Source: Pedobacter xixiisoli
Lineage (GTDB): Bacteria; Bacteroidota; Bacteroidia; Sphingobacteriales; Sphingobacteriaceae
DNA length: 64,000 nt
Assembly: GCF_900215335.1 (NCBI RefSeq)
Contig: NZ_OCMT01000003.1
Coordinates: forward strand, 682,001 to 746,000
Direction of reading: 5' to 3'
Positions 36,115 to 43,623 of the stretch are shown one piece after another. The position numbers and the translations under genes were made by a program. A model generated the notes under the pieces. That model searched no databases, was not told the origin of the DNA, and saw nothing but the letters and a program-made list of their open reading frames with translations. Every line of letters begins with the position of its first letter. Positions within the stretch are counted from its first letter, which is position 1.

Positions 36115-36908
36115 TACTTGGTGATGGTATAGATTAATAATAATGCATTAACAATGGTAAAGCCTATTTGAATGAAGGTAGAATACGCTTGGAAATTTTG
36201 GCTATTCACTGATACTCTTCTCGGCTCAACGTAGACAACATCTTTGGCTCTCAATTTAAGCCTAGGGTCTTTTAAAAAAGAGTAATCGCTAAGGTTTACA
36301 AAAATAATTTCAGGGTTGTTCTTATCTCCTCTAAATATGCGTAGCATTTTCTTGTTGGCGTCGGGAGTTAGACCACCAGCATCAGCGAGTAGGTCTATCA
36401 GTTCATAATCTTCTCTTTCGATAACAAATTTTCCCTGGGTGCGCACTTCGCCCAATAAAATCACATAAGCATTGGCTATGCGTACATCAATTAACGGAGC
36501 ATTCAGTTCTTTTTGTTCGTAAGCTTTTTGGATAGCTTCTGCAGCTTGCATACGATTTAATCCAGCTACTTTGATTGCCCCTATTTTAGGTAAAACCACT
36601 TCTCCTGCAGCGTTTACCTTAAAGGTTGTAAAGGTGGTTTGTGTAGCATTGTTGCTTCCCGTTGCTGTAGGTGCTATCAGGCTCATGTCTTGCACATTTT
36701 TAATGGCAAGCTCATCTTCTGCTTTGATGAGATTGTAGTAGTTTTCGTTAATTACTGCACTGTTTACTACCCTTACTGTTTTTACCGTGTCCGCATCATA
36801 AGGAGTTTTTAAAATCACTTGTCTCCCTTTGAAAGAACACGAACTGCAAAAAGTGGCGGCAAAGCAGATAAAGACAAGCGCTGTCAAAGGTAATTTGTTG
36901 TAGTTCAT
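36114..36908 (-). CDS. wza: Polysaccharide export lipoprotein (Wza-type)
   Basis: 264 residues. A signal peptide ends in a lipobox-like CSSC near residue 23-24, so the protein should be an outer-membrane lipoprotein. ITFKVNAAGEVVLPKIGAIK-type poly-export sequence (here TFKVNAAGEVVLPKIGAI) is near 93-110, and VILLGEVRTQGKFVIEREDY plus LLADAGGLTPDANK form an SLBB domain. A hydrophobic segment closes the C-terminus (FIQIGFTIVNALLLIYTI), matching the amphipathic/membrane helix of the Wza barrel. It is the first gene of the minus-strand locus and probably close to its main promoter. Confidence 0.93.
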   Translation of the reverse strand: MNYNKLPLTALVFICFAATFCSSCSFKGRQVILKTPYDADTVKTVRVVNSAVINENYYNLIKAEDELAIKNVQDMSLIAPTATGSNNATQTTFTTFKVNAAGEVVLPKIGAIKVAGLNRMQAAEAIQKAYEQKELNAPLIDVRIANAYVILLGEVRTQGKFVIEREDYELIDLLADAGGLTPDANKKMLRIFRGDKNNPEIIFVNLSDYSFLKDPRLKLRAKDVVYVEPRRVSVNSQNFQAYSTFIQIGFTIVNALLLIYTITK

Positions 36909-37201
36909 TAGTTTGAATGAGGGTGCAAATTACAATTTTTTATGATTAAAAAAGTGATAAAATTAAAAAACGGAAGTGCCCTAATTTTTAAGTAAACCCC
37001 ATAATTGTAGGTAGATTTTACCGTTTTGAATATAGATTTTAATGATTTTATCAATGGGTTTGTTTGTTGGTTATTCTTTAAGGTTGTGTGGTTTTTAAAA
37101 CTGCTCGTCTTTTAAGTTTTCTACAGAAAAAACAGGCAAGTGAAATAAAATTTTTGTAGAAAGATTAGGATTGTATTTTTACAGCTGCAAAATACAAGCA
37201 C
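36909..37201. other. Divergent intergenic region between wza and the plus-strand GT2 gene
   Basis: 293 AT-rich bases between divergently read genes; the main promoter of the polysaccharide locus should lie here. I found no exact TAnnTTTG on the minus strand. On the plus strand TAGATTTTA occurs at 37012-37020 and again at 37033-37041, exactly 21 bases apart, which could be an operator. TTG at 37155-37157 with TATTTTTA at 37173-37180 is a weak promoter candidate for the GT2 gene. Confidence 0.4.
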
Positions 37202-37945
37202 TTGAAAATAACAATCATTACTGTAGTTTATAACGCGGAGCAGCATCTTAGAGATTGCATCGAGTCTGTGCTTGGGCAAGACTATGAAGACTTGGAGTAT
37301 GTTTTGATAGACGGAAAATCTACAGATCGAACGTACCATATAGCTAAGGAATATGAAGAACGGATTTCGGTATTGGTTTCGGAACCAGACCAAGGTATGT
37401 ACGACGCACTGAATAAGGGCATTGCTTTAGCTACAGGTGAGGTGATTGGCATCTTAAATGCTGACGACATACTTGCAAGTAGCGATGTAATAACAGAACT
37501 GGTGAAAAAGTTTAAAGTACTGGATGTAGATGCAGTGTATGGTGATTTAAATTACGTAGCACCAAATGATATCAATAAAATACAGCGGAAATGGCGTTCA
37601 TCTTCGGCTTGCCCTAAAGATTTGGCCTTAGGCTGGATGCCTGCTCATCCTACTTTGTACGTGAAAGCTGGTCTCTTCTCGCAGTTGGGTGCTTACAAAT
37701 TAAATTATGGTTCTGCTGCTGATTATGAATTGATGCTAAGGTATTTTTACAAGCATCAAATTACGACGGCTTATTTGCCAAAGTTAATGGTTAACATGCG
37801 TAGCGGCGGCATGAGTAACCAATCTGCAAAGCATCGGTATGCTGCATTTTTGAATGATTATGCTGCTTTAAAACAAAATAATGTGCCCATGCCATTAATG
37901 GCATTGCTATTAAAAAAACTGAGAAAAATTAGACAGTTCTTTTAA
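37202..37945 (+). CDS. Glycosyltransferase family 2 (WcaE-like), TTG start
   Basis: 247 residues. KITIITVVYNAEQHLRDCIE, YVLIDGKSTDRT, SEPDQGMYDALNKGIALATG and VIGILNADDILAS are the characteristic motifs of WcaE-like family 2 enzymes; the NADD near 92-95 binds the metal. The frame has no ATG before these motifs, and the first core strand follows directly after TTG at 37202, so TTG is almost certainly the start. It may add the first or second sugar after the lipid-linked phosphosugar made by the next gene. Confidence 0.9.
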   Translation: MKITIITVVYNAEQHLRDCIESVLGQDYEDLEYVLIDGKSTDRTYHIAKEYEERISVLVSEPDQGMYDALNKGIALATGEVIGILNADDILASSDVITELVKKFKVLDVDAVYGDLNYVAPNDINKIQRKWRSSSACPKDLALGWMPAHPTLYVKAGLFSQLGAYKLNYGSAADYELMLRYFYKHQITTAYLPKLMVNMRSGGMSNQSAKHRYAAFLNDYAALKQNNVPMPLMALLLKKLRKIRQFF

Positions 37946-38055
37946 TAAACTCATATTGCATTTCTTTTTTGTTCAGTCTTTTACAAGTGCGATGTTAAAT
38001 TTATTTTTAATTTTTTTTCTATGAAAAAAGGCAACCTTATTGTTTAAATATTTCA

Positions 38056-38063
38056 TAGATTTG
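38056..38063 (+). promoter_or_regulatory. Possible -7 element
   Basis: TAGATTTG matches the Bacteroidota consensus TAnnTTTG and lies 24 bases before the glycosyl-1-phosphate transferase start. The nearest upstream TTG (38040-38042) is only 13 bases away, so the -33 element is missing or atypical. Confidence 0.35.
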
Positions 38064-38087
38064 GTTGTCAATCTTTTGTAAGAAAGC

Positions 38088-39215
38088 ATGCCCAAGCAAT
38101 TATTTGCCGAGTATCCCTTGGCGTTTTATGTTTCTATTGTTTGTCTAGCGTTTTTGTTGGTACGCTTTGCTATTCCTTCTATTATACATACGGCCAATAA
38201 ATATAAACTTTATGATTCTGTTGATTTGCATAGAAAAGAGCATACTGGAAATATCTCTAGATTAGGTGGTATTGGACTTTTTTGCGGATTCACAATTACT
38301 GTTTTACTTTTTGCTACCACTGTAAATTACCAAGAAGCAAATTTTTTAATCGCCTCAAGCATCCTTCTATTTGCATTAGGTATTAAGGATGATATTTATG
38401 GCGTTAGCCCAAATACCAAGTTTGCATTGCAAATTGTAGTGGCTTTGATATTGGTTTGTTTGGGCGATTTTAAACTATCAAGCCTTTATGGTGTATTTGA
38501 TATCTGGAATGTGCATCCATTTGCCGGAGGGATATTTTCCGTCGCTTTAATTATATTCATCAATAATGCTTTTAATTTAATTGATGGGGTGGATGGGCTG
38601 GCTGGTACCGTTGGTGTAATTGTAAATCTGTTTTTCGGGATGTTTTTTGCGTTGGAAGGCAATATGCCTTATGCCTTTATCGCTTTTTCGATGTTAGGGG
38701 CAATCCTCGGCTTCTTGGTCTTTAATTATCCACCAGCAAAAATATTCATGGGAGATACCGGCTCGCTAATTATAGGTTTGGTATCTGCGGTTTTGGCTAT
38801 CAAATTCATTGAAATTAATAAAGTGGGATTCGGTTCTGTCCCTTATTTTAAATCTGCTCCGTCTATTGCTGTTGCAGTCCTTATTGTCCCTGTTTTCGAT
38901 TCACTTCGAATATTTTTTATTAGAATTGTTAATAAAAAATCACCATTTAGAGGTGATAGAAACCATATTCACCACCGTCTTTTACGTTTAGGCTTAAGTT
39001 CAAAGCAAGTACTATTAGTTACCGTATCTTTCAATCTATCTATGATTGCGCTAACATTGATGTTTAGTCATTTGGGAAATTTTGGGCTTATATTTCTCCA
39101 AATTGGAATTTGTGTAGTGTGTAATGGAGTACTTACTTATATTAAGGGTAAAAAGAAAGCTAAATCTTATACCGTTAAAGACGTATTTATAAAGGATACT
39201 GTTAAGCTATTGTAG
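38088..39215 (+). CDS. WecA/MraY-family undecaprenyl-phosphate glycosyl-1-phosphate transferase
   Basis: 375 residues with about ten membrane spans. LGIKDDIYGVSPNTKFALQI holds the DD Mg-binding pair, NNAFNLIDGVDGLAG the catalytic loop, [12 protein letters not shown] the next conserved loop, and RNHIHHRLLRLG the HIHH motif typical of WecA-type enzymes rather than MraY. It should transfer a HexNAc-1-phosphate to undecaprenyl phosphate and so start assembly of the polysaccharide coded by the opposite strand. A weak -7 element precedes it; no terminator was seen after it. Confidence 0.92.
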   Translation: MPKQLFAEYPLAFYVSIVCLAFLLVRFAIPSIIHTANKYKLYDSVDLHRKEHTGNISRLGGIGLFCGFTITVLLFATTVNYQEANFLIASSILLFALGIKDDIYGVSPNTKFALQIVVALILVCLGDFKLSSLYGVFDIWNVHPFAGGIFSVALIIFINNAFNLIDGVDGLAGTVGVIVNLFFGMFFALEGNMPYAFIAFSMLGAILGFLVFNYPPAKIFMGDTGSLIIGLVSAVLAIKFIEINKVGFGSVPYFKSAPSIAVAVLIVPVFDSLRIFFIRIVNKKSPFRGDRNHIHHRLLRLGLSSKQVLLVTVSFNLSMIALTLMFSHLGNFGLIFLQIGICVVCNGVLTYIKGKKKAKSYTVKDVFIKDTVKLL

Positions 39216-39262
39216 TTTCTTCTTTAATTTAAAATTTAGATTTTCTTTCACTAGATATTGGC

Positions 39263-39270
39263 TAGATTTG
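39263..39270 (+). promoter_or_regulatory. Possible -7 element of gap
   Basis: TAGATTTG again fits TAnnTTTG, 41 bases before the gap ATG. At the -33 distance the sequence is ATTTTC rather than TTG, so only half of the promoter is convincing. Confidence 0.4.
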
Positions 39271-39310
39271 CCGCGTGAAATGATGTTGTTTTCACATAAA
39301 TCAATACCAA

Positions 39311-40306
39311 ATGAGAATAGCTATTAATGGTTTTGGACGAATAGGCCGAATGTTTTTACGTACTGCTTTGGAAAGAAACTTTGATATAGTAGCAATTAAT
39401 GACCTTACAGTGCCCGCTACATTGGCACACTTGTTTAAATACGATTCTGTTCACGGTGGTTATAAAGGTGAGGTAGGTATAGAAGAACAGTGTTTGATAA
39501 TAGATGGAAAGAAAATTCAGGTTTTGTCTAGTGCTAATCCCGAGAATTTGCCATGGAAAGAGCTAAACATAGATTTGGTAGTAGAAGCAACAGGTAAATT
39601 TGCTAATAAAGTTGGTGCCGACAAACACCTGCAAGCTGGAGCAAAGCAAGTGCTCATATCTGCGCCAGCACCCGATAAAGGCATACCAATGGTTGTAATG
39701 GGGGTGAATGATGACGAGGTCGATTTTTCTTCTCCAATTTTATCGAATGCCTCTTGTACAACTAATAACGTGGCGCCAATGGTTAAAATATTGGATGATA
39801 ACTGGGGAATTGAGGACGGTTATATCACCACAGTGCATTCTATGACGGGCGATCAAAACCTGCATGACTCTCCGCATCAAGATTTGCGCAGAGCAAGGGC
39901 AGCATCTTCTTCCATTATTCCAACAAGTACCGGTGCCGCGAAGGCGATTACGCACATCTTTCCACATTTGGATGGAAAATTGGGTGGAGCCGGGATCAGG
40001 GTACCAGTTTTGAATGGCTCGCTGACAGATTTCACTTGCATCCTTAAAAAGAAAACAACGATAGAGGAAATCAATGAAGCTTTTAAAGTTGCTGCCGCAG
40101 GAAAACTAAATCAAATTGTACAATATACCGAAGACCCGATTGTTTCTGTAGACGTAATCAACAATACTTATTCTTGTGTATTTGATGCACAATTGACTTC
40201 AATTGTTGGTGATTTGGTGAAAGTGGTCGGCTGGTACGATAACGAATCTGGCTATTCAAACCGCTTAGCAGATGTAGTGGAGAAGATAAAAGGTTCTAAT
40301 AATTAA
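39311..40306 (+). CDS. gap: Glyceraldehyde-3-phosphate dehydrogenase
   Basis: 331 residues, normal size. INGFGRIGRMFLRTALER is the NAD-binding loop; SNASCTTNNVAPMVK near residue 147 contains the catalytic cysteine; HSMTGDQNLHDSPHQDLRRA carries the catalytic histidine and the loop before it; WYDNESGYSNR near 310 is the C-terminal signature. It interconverts glyceraldehyde-3-phosphate and 1,3-bisphosphoglycerate. pgk, the next glycolytic step, lies downstream with one acetyltransferase gene between them. Confidence 0.97.
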   Translation: MRIAINGFGRIGRMFLRTALERNFDIVAINDLTVPATLAHLFKYDSVHGGYKGEVGIEEQCLIIDGKKIQVLSSANPENLPWKELNIDLVVEATGKFANKVGADKHLQAGAKQVLISAPAPDKGIPMVVMGVNDDEVDFSSPILSNASCTTNNVAPMVKILDDNWGIEDGYITTVHSMTGDQNLHDSPHQDLRRARAASSSIIPTSTGAAKAITHIFPHLDGKLGGAGIRVPVLNGSLTDFTCILKKKTTIEEINEAFKVAAAGKLNQIVQYTEDPIVSVDVINNTYSCVFDAQLTSIVGDLVKVVGWYDNESGYSNRLADVVEKIKGSNN

Positions 40307-40368
40307 GAACCAATAATCGAATGCTAACAGTTAATTCACAATAAATAAAAGTAAATTAACTATGGACT

Positions 40369-40402
40369 ATTAACCATTAATAATTAACCACTAACCACTA
40401 AT
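40369..40402 (+). repeat. Spacer microrepeat (TTAACCACTA words)
   Basis: The 104-base spacer after gap contains repeated words ATTAACCATTAA, TTAACCACTAA and CCACTAATAA, overlapping and spaced about 7-15 bases. It codes for nothing recognisable and is similar in style to the word-like spacers elsewhere in the window. Confidence 0.5.
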
Positions 40403-40410
40403 AAAAGGTT

Positions 40411-40845
40411 ATGATAAAGTTTGTTCCTTTGGAGGTCGTACTTCCCTTAAGAAGTAAAATGCTCAGAAATGGTGCTGCTATAAATGAGTGTGTTTTTCCT
40501 ACTGATGAAGCTGAGGGCATCTTCCATCTAGCTTACTATGCTGATGAAGCCGAAATTGCTACCGTCGCTACTTTCTATCCCCAAGATATGGAAGGCAGGA
40601 ATGGTAGGGGTTACCAGCTTCGCGGAATGGCCACCGACACAGCTTTTTTGGGGAAAGGTTATGGAGCAATGCTGATAAAATATGCAGTAGATTACATAAA
40701 AGAGGCAAAAGCTGAGTATATTTGGTGCAATGCCCGTACGTCGGCGGTAGATTTTTACAAGAAACAGGGATTTGAAATTGTTTCAGAAGAATTTGAAATT
40801 CCCGGAGTAGGGCCGCATTATATCATGATTTTAAACCTAATATAG
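40411..40845 (+). CDS. GNAT family N-acetyltransferase
   Basis: 144 residues. [20 protein letters not shown] (about 70-89) is the acetyl-CoA-binding motif A with the R/QxxGxG/A-type turn, and [20 protein letters not shown] near 110-129 is motif B. Small GNAT proteins acetylate amines on small molecules or proteins; the substrate is unknown. Its place between gap and pgk, 11 bases before the latter, suggests co-transcription rather than a glycolytic function. Confidence 0.87.
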   Translation: MIKFVPLEVVLPLRSKMLRNGAAINECVFPTDEAEGIFHLAYYADEAEIATVATFYPQDMEGRNGRGYQLRGMATDTAFLGKGYGAMLIKYAVDYIKEAKAEYIWCNARTSAVDFYKKQGFEIVSEEFEIPGVGPHYIMILNLI

Positions 40846-40856
40846 AATATAGAAAA

Positions 40857-42047
40857 ATGAAGACAGTAGACCAGTTCGATTTTAAAGATAAGAAAGCTAT
40901 CGTAAGAGTAGATTTTAATGTTCCTTTAGATGCCGATTTTAACATTACCGATGATAAAAGAATGCGTGCTGCATTGCCAACCATCAAAAAGATATTAAAA
41001 GATGGTGGTTCAGTAATTTTAATGTCGCATTTGGGTAGACCAAAAGACGGGCCAACCGATAAATATTCTTTAAAACATATTGTGGCAGATTTGTCTCGTA
41101 TGCTAAGTTTAACTGTGAAGTTTGCTGATGATTGTATTGGTGAAGAGGCAGTTAACAAAGCCGGAAATTTGTATCCAGGTGAAGTTTTGTTGTTAGAGAA
41201 TCTTCGTTTTTACAAAGAAGAAGAAAAAGGTGATGTTGCTTTTGCAGAAAAATTATCGAAACTAGCTGAGGTTTACGTGAATGATGCTTTTGGAGCTGCA
41301 CATAGAGCGCATGCTTCTACTGCAACTATTGCTCAGTTTTTCCCTAATGCAAAATACTTCGGCTATTTAATGGCAGAAGAAGTTAAAAATGCAGAAAAAA
41401 TAATCAATGATGCTGAAAAGCCGTTCACCGCAATTATGGGTGGTGCTAAAGTATCTGATAAAATCTTGTTGATCGAAAGTCTATTAGAGAAAGTAGACAA
41501 TTTAATCATTGGTGGTGGTATGGCTTATACCTTTGCGAAGGCACAGGGTGGAGAGATCGGTACTTCTTTATTAGAGGCTGATAGAATGGAACTTTGTTTA
41601 GAGTTACTGGAGAAAGCAAAAGCTAAAGGGGTAAACCTAGTATTACCAGTTGATACAGTAATTGCTGATAAATTTGATAATAATGCGAGCAAAGACCAGG
41701 TAGATAGTGGCCATATTCCTGCTGATTGGATGGGTTTGGATATCGGTTCTAAATCTGTGGAGTTATTCAGTGATATCATTAAAAACTCAAAAACCTTGCT
41801 TTGGAATGGTCCTATGGGTGTTTTCGAAATGGAAAATTTCCAACAAGGAACTAAAGCTGTTGCCGAAGCAGTGGTAGAAGCTACTAAAAATGGCGCTTTC
41901 TCATTAATTGGTGGTGGCGATTCTGCAGCTGCAATTGCAAAATTTGGCTTAGAAGATGAAGTAAGTTACGTGTCTACCGGTGGTGGTGCTTTACTAGAAT
42001 ATATGGAAGGTAAAGAATTACCAGGTGTTAAGGCAATACAAAGTTAA
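40857..42047 (+). CDS. pgk: Phosphoglycerate kinase
   Basis: 396 residues. [14 protein letters not shown] and [17 protein letters not shown] near the N-terminus bind 3-phosphoglycerate; [13 protein letters not shown] and [14 protein letters not shown] follow; GGAKVSDKI and [17 protein letters not shown] are the nucleotide-binding parts. It makes ATP from 1,3-bisphosphoglycerate. A gene for a small lipoprotein begins 21 bases after it. Confidence 0.98.
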   Translation: MKTVDQFDFKDKKAIVRVDFNVPLDADFNITDDKRMRAALPTIKKILKDGGSVILMSHLGRPKDGPTDKYSLKHIVADLSRMLSLTVKFADDCIGEEAVNKAGNLYPGEVLLLENLRFYKEEEKGDVAFAEKLSKLAEVYVNDAFGAAHRAHASTATIAQFFPNAKYFGYLMAEEVKNAEKIINDAEKPFTAIMGGAKVSDKILLIESLLEKVDNLIIGGGMAYTFAKAQGGEIGTSLLEADRMELCLELLEKAKAKGVNLVLPVDTVIADKFDNNASKDQVDSGHIPADWMGLDIGSKSVELFSDIIKNSKTLLWNGPMGVFEMENFQQGTKAVAEAVVEATKNGAFSLIGGGDSAAAIAKFGLEDEVSYVSTGGGALLEYMEGKELPGVKAIQS

Positions 42048-42068
42048 ACTATTTAAATTGATGCGCTC

Positions 42069-42626
42069 ATGTCAAAAAAAAGTAAATATAGTTTCTGGTT
42101 CATCTTCATTATAGCTCTTTGTTCTTGTAAAAAGAAAAACGATGTTATGGATGAGGAGTTGCTGCGAGAGAAGTTTAATGGTAAATATGAATTGGTAGCT
42201 GCATTCGCTGACAAGGCTGTAGATATGAATCTGGATGGATTCGCTTCCAATGATTTATCAAATGAAATTTTGAACCTCAATGCTGCTTTTGTAGAGCTAA
42301 GTGGTAGCAAAAATGTTCGAATATTTACTCAGTTTTGGCAAGAGCAATACCTGTTGGAAAGTCAAAATATCGCGTTGCCTAGCGTGGATTATGCAAGACA
42401 GGGAATCGGTTTTAGTTTTTCATTTAATGAAGATTTAAAGGGCTTTAATTTAGATAAAACTAAGGTGACGGAAGAGCAGGCGGAAAGGTTTGCTGTCCCT
42501 GAATCTGTAAAACTTTTAGCAAATGACCTGATAGAAGTGGTGTTCGTTAAGCTTGTATACACTGGTAGCGGGTGGAAAGATATCACAATTAAAGCGAGTT
42601 ATCGAAAATTCACTAGCATTACTTAA
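42069..42626 (+). CDS. Small lipoprotein of unknown function
   Basis: 185 residues. The basic start MSKKSKY, a hydrophobic FWFIFIIAL segment and a LCSC lipobox followed by KKK indicate export and lipidation at Cys near residue 20. The mature part contains AFADKAVDMNLDGFASNDLS, which resembles the D-x-N-x-D-G calcium-loop pattern (DMNLDGFASNDL) of small Bacteroidota lipoproteins. No family is recognised. It probably ends the gap-pgk transcript, since a terminator follows within 90 bases. Confidence 0.75.
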   Translation: MSKKSKYSFWFIFIIALCSCKKKNDVMDEELLREKFNGKYELVAAFADKAVDMNLDGFASNDLSNEILNLNAAFVELSGSKNVRIFTQFWQEQYLLESQNIALPSVDYARQGIGFSFSFNEDLKGFNLDKTKVTEEQAERFAVPESVKLLANDLIEVVFVKLVYTGSGWKDITIKASYRKFTSIT

Positions 42627-42710
42627 AACGGCTTTTGGTAGTTTGCTTTTTTATTCTCTTATGCTTAGAGTTCAGGCAAACATAATAAGAGAATCAAGAT
42701 AAATCTTTAC

Positions 42711-42746
42711 AGCGGCCCCAATTTATTGGAGCCGCTTTTTTGTTTT
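42711..42746 (+). terminator. Intrinsic terminator after the lipoprotein gene
   Basis: AGCGGC and GCCGCT pair, continued by CCAAT with ATTGG after one mismatch, around a 2-base loop, and a run of T residues follows (42735-42746). It is a strong hairpin and would stop transcription from the gap-pgk side. Confidence 0.85.
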
Positions 42747-42967
42747 ATCGCCCTTAGGTAGACTGTGCCTGAAGCAGATTTGTTTACTTCTCCCACCTTA
42801 AGGTAAAAGGCTTCTGTCTGGATGTCTGGTTTGAACCATAGGTAAGTCGAACGTTGGTGGGATGCCAATCTTAGTAGATGCTCTTGTTGGTGTTTCCGTC
42901 AACGATAAAAGAATTGCCAGGTGTAGCTGCTATTCAGCATTAATTATAGGTTAACTCCTTGTATATG
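42747..42967 (-). other. Gene-like debris between two terminators
   Basis: No intact gene is present. On the minus strand a frame reads AATPGNSFIVDGNTNKSIY, meets one stop, and continues to TLRWEK; a second frame reads YLKVGEVNKSASGTVYLRAI. These look like pieces of a degraded protein-coding gene pointing towards the terminator at 42711-42746, which would also work in that direction. I cannot name the ancestor. Random open stretches remain possible. Confidence 0.25.
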
Positions 42968-43005
42968 AGCGTCCCGATGCATTGCGTCGGGACGCTTTCT
43001 TTTTT
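42968..43005 (+). terminator. Strong intrinsic terminator upstream of mraZ
   Basis: AGCGTCCCGA (42968-42977) and TCGGGACGCT (42987-42996) form a perfect 10-base stem with a 9-base loop, followed by TTCTTTTTTT. It insulates the dcw cluster from upstream transcription. Confidence 0.88.
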
Positions 43006-43040
43006 TACCACCACCAAAAATGCCCTAGCAATATCAAAAA

Positions 43041-43106
43041 GTGGGTTTATGTGGTAAGAAATGTGTGTTGAAAACTTTTTTGTGGTAAAAAGTGGTAAAA
43101 AGTGGT
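43041..43106 (+). promoter_or_regulatory. MraZ operator boxes
   Basis: GTGGG at 43041 and GTGGT at 43051 are 10 bases apart; after a 26-base gap, GTGGT recurs at 43082, 43092 and 43102, again at exact 10-base steps, each in the context AAAAAGTGGTA for the last two. MraZ proteins bind TGGGN or AAAGTG-type repeats in their own promoter region at about this period. A -7-like TAATTTTA (43117-43124) follows directly, so bound MraZ would cover the -33 region. A further AAAGTGT lies at 43135-43141. Confidence 0.8.
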
Positions 43107-43152
43107 AGAACTCTCTTAATTTTACACTACATAAAAAGTGTAGCTACTATAA

Positions 43153-43623
43153 ATGAACCAACTCATCGGAGAATTTGATTGCAAAATGGATGCGAAAGGG
43201 CGCTTGATGGTGCCTGTTTTGCTGAAGAAGCAATTGCTTGATGTAGAGCGAGATGGGTTGGTTGTGAACAGGGGTTTTGAGAAGAATTTGGTTATTTATC
43301 CTAAGAAAGTGTGGGATGAAACGGTAGCCGAGTTAAGCAAGTTGAATATGTTCGAGAAAAAGAATCGTGAGTTTGTAAGAGCGTTTCAGCGTGGTGCAAT
43401 GCCTTTGTCGTTAGATGCTGCGGGTCGTGTGCTATTGCCTAAATCTTTGGTGGAATATGCTGGGATAGATGCTGAATTGGTATTGGCTTGTCAGTTGGAT
43501 AAGATTGAGGTTTGGGATAAGAAAGTTTACGACGGGCTTTTTGATGATGTGCCAGAGAACTTTGCTGCTTTAGCGGAAGAAGTGATGGGCAATAAGAATA
43601 AAGGAGGTGCTGATGGAGAATAA
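43153..43623 (+). CDS. mraZ: Transcriptional regulator MraZ
   Basis: 156 residues with two AbrB-like SpoVT-type halves: GEFDCKMDAKGRLMVPVLLK near the N-terminus and AMPLSLDAAGRVLLPKSLVE near 84-103, each with the DxxGRxxxP motif. MraZ is the first gene of most dcw clusters and represses it by binding repeats upstream, which are present here. The last codons, K-G-G-A-D-G-E, also encode the Shine-Dalgarno sequence of rsmH. Confidence 0.96.
   Translation: MNQLIGEFDCKMDAKGRLMVPVLLKKQLLDVERDGLVVNRGFEKNLVIYPKKVWDETVAELSKLNMFEKKNREFVRAFQRGAMPLSLDAAGRVLLPKSLVEYAGIDAELVLACQLDKIEVWDKKVYDGLFDDVPENFAALAEEVMGNKNKGGADGE
43600..43607 (+). promoter_or_regulatory. Shine-Dalgarno sequence deciding the rsmH start
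   Basis: AAAGGAGG ends 5 bases before ATG at 43613 and supports that start over the upstream GTG at 43607. Strong Shine-Dalgarno sequences are rare in this phylum. Confidence 0.65.

Noticed and set aside
37121..37393. A minus-strand frame over the start of the plus-strand GT2 gene
   Set aside because: It would cover the conserved GT2 N-terminus on the other strand and has no family features.
42820..42860. GGTTTGAACC resembling a tRNA T-arm
   Set aside because: No cloverleaf can be built around it; it is a short palindrome in gene debris.
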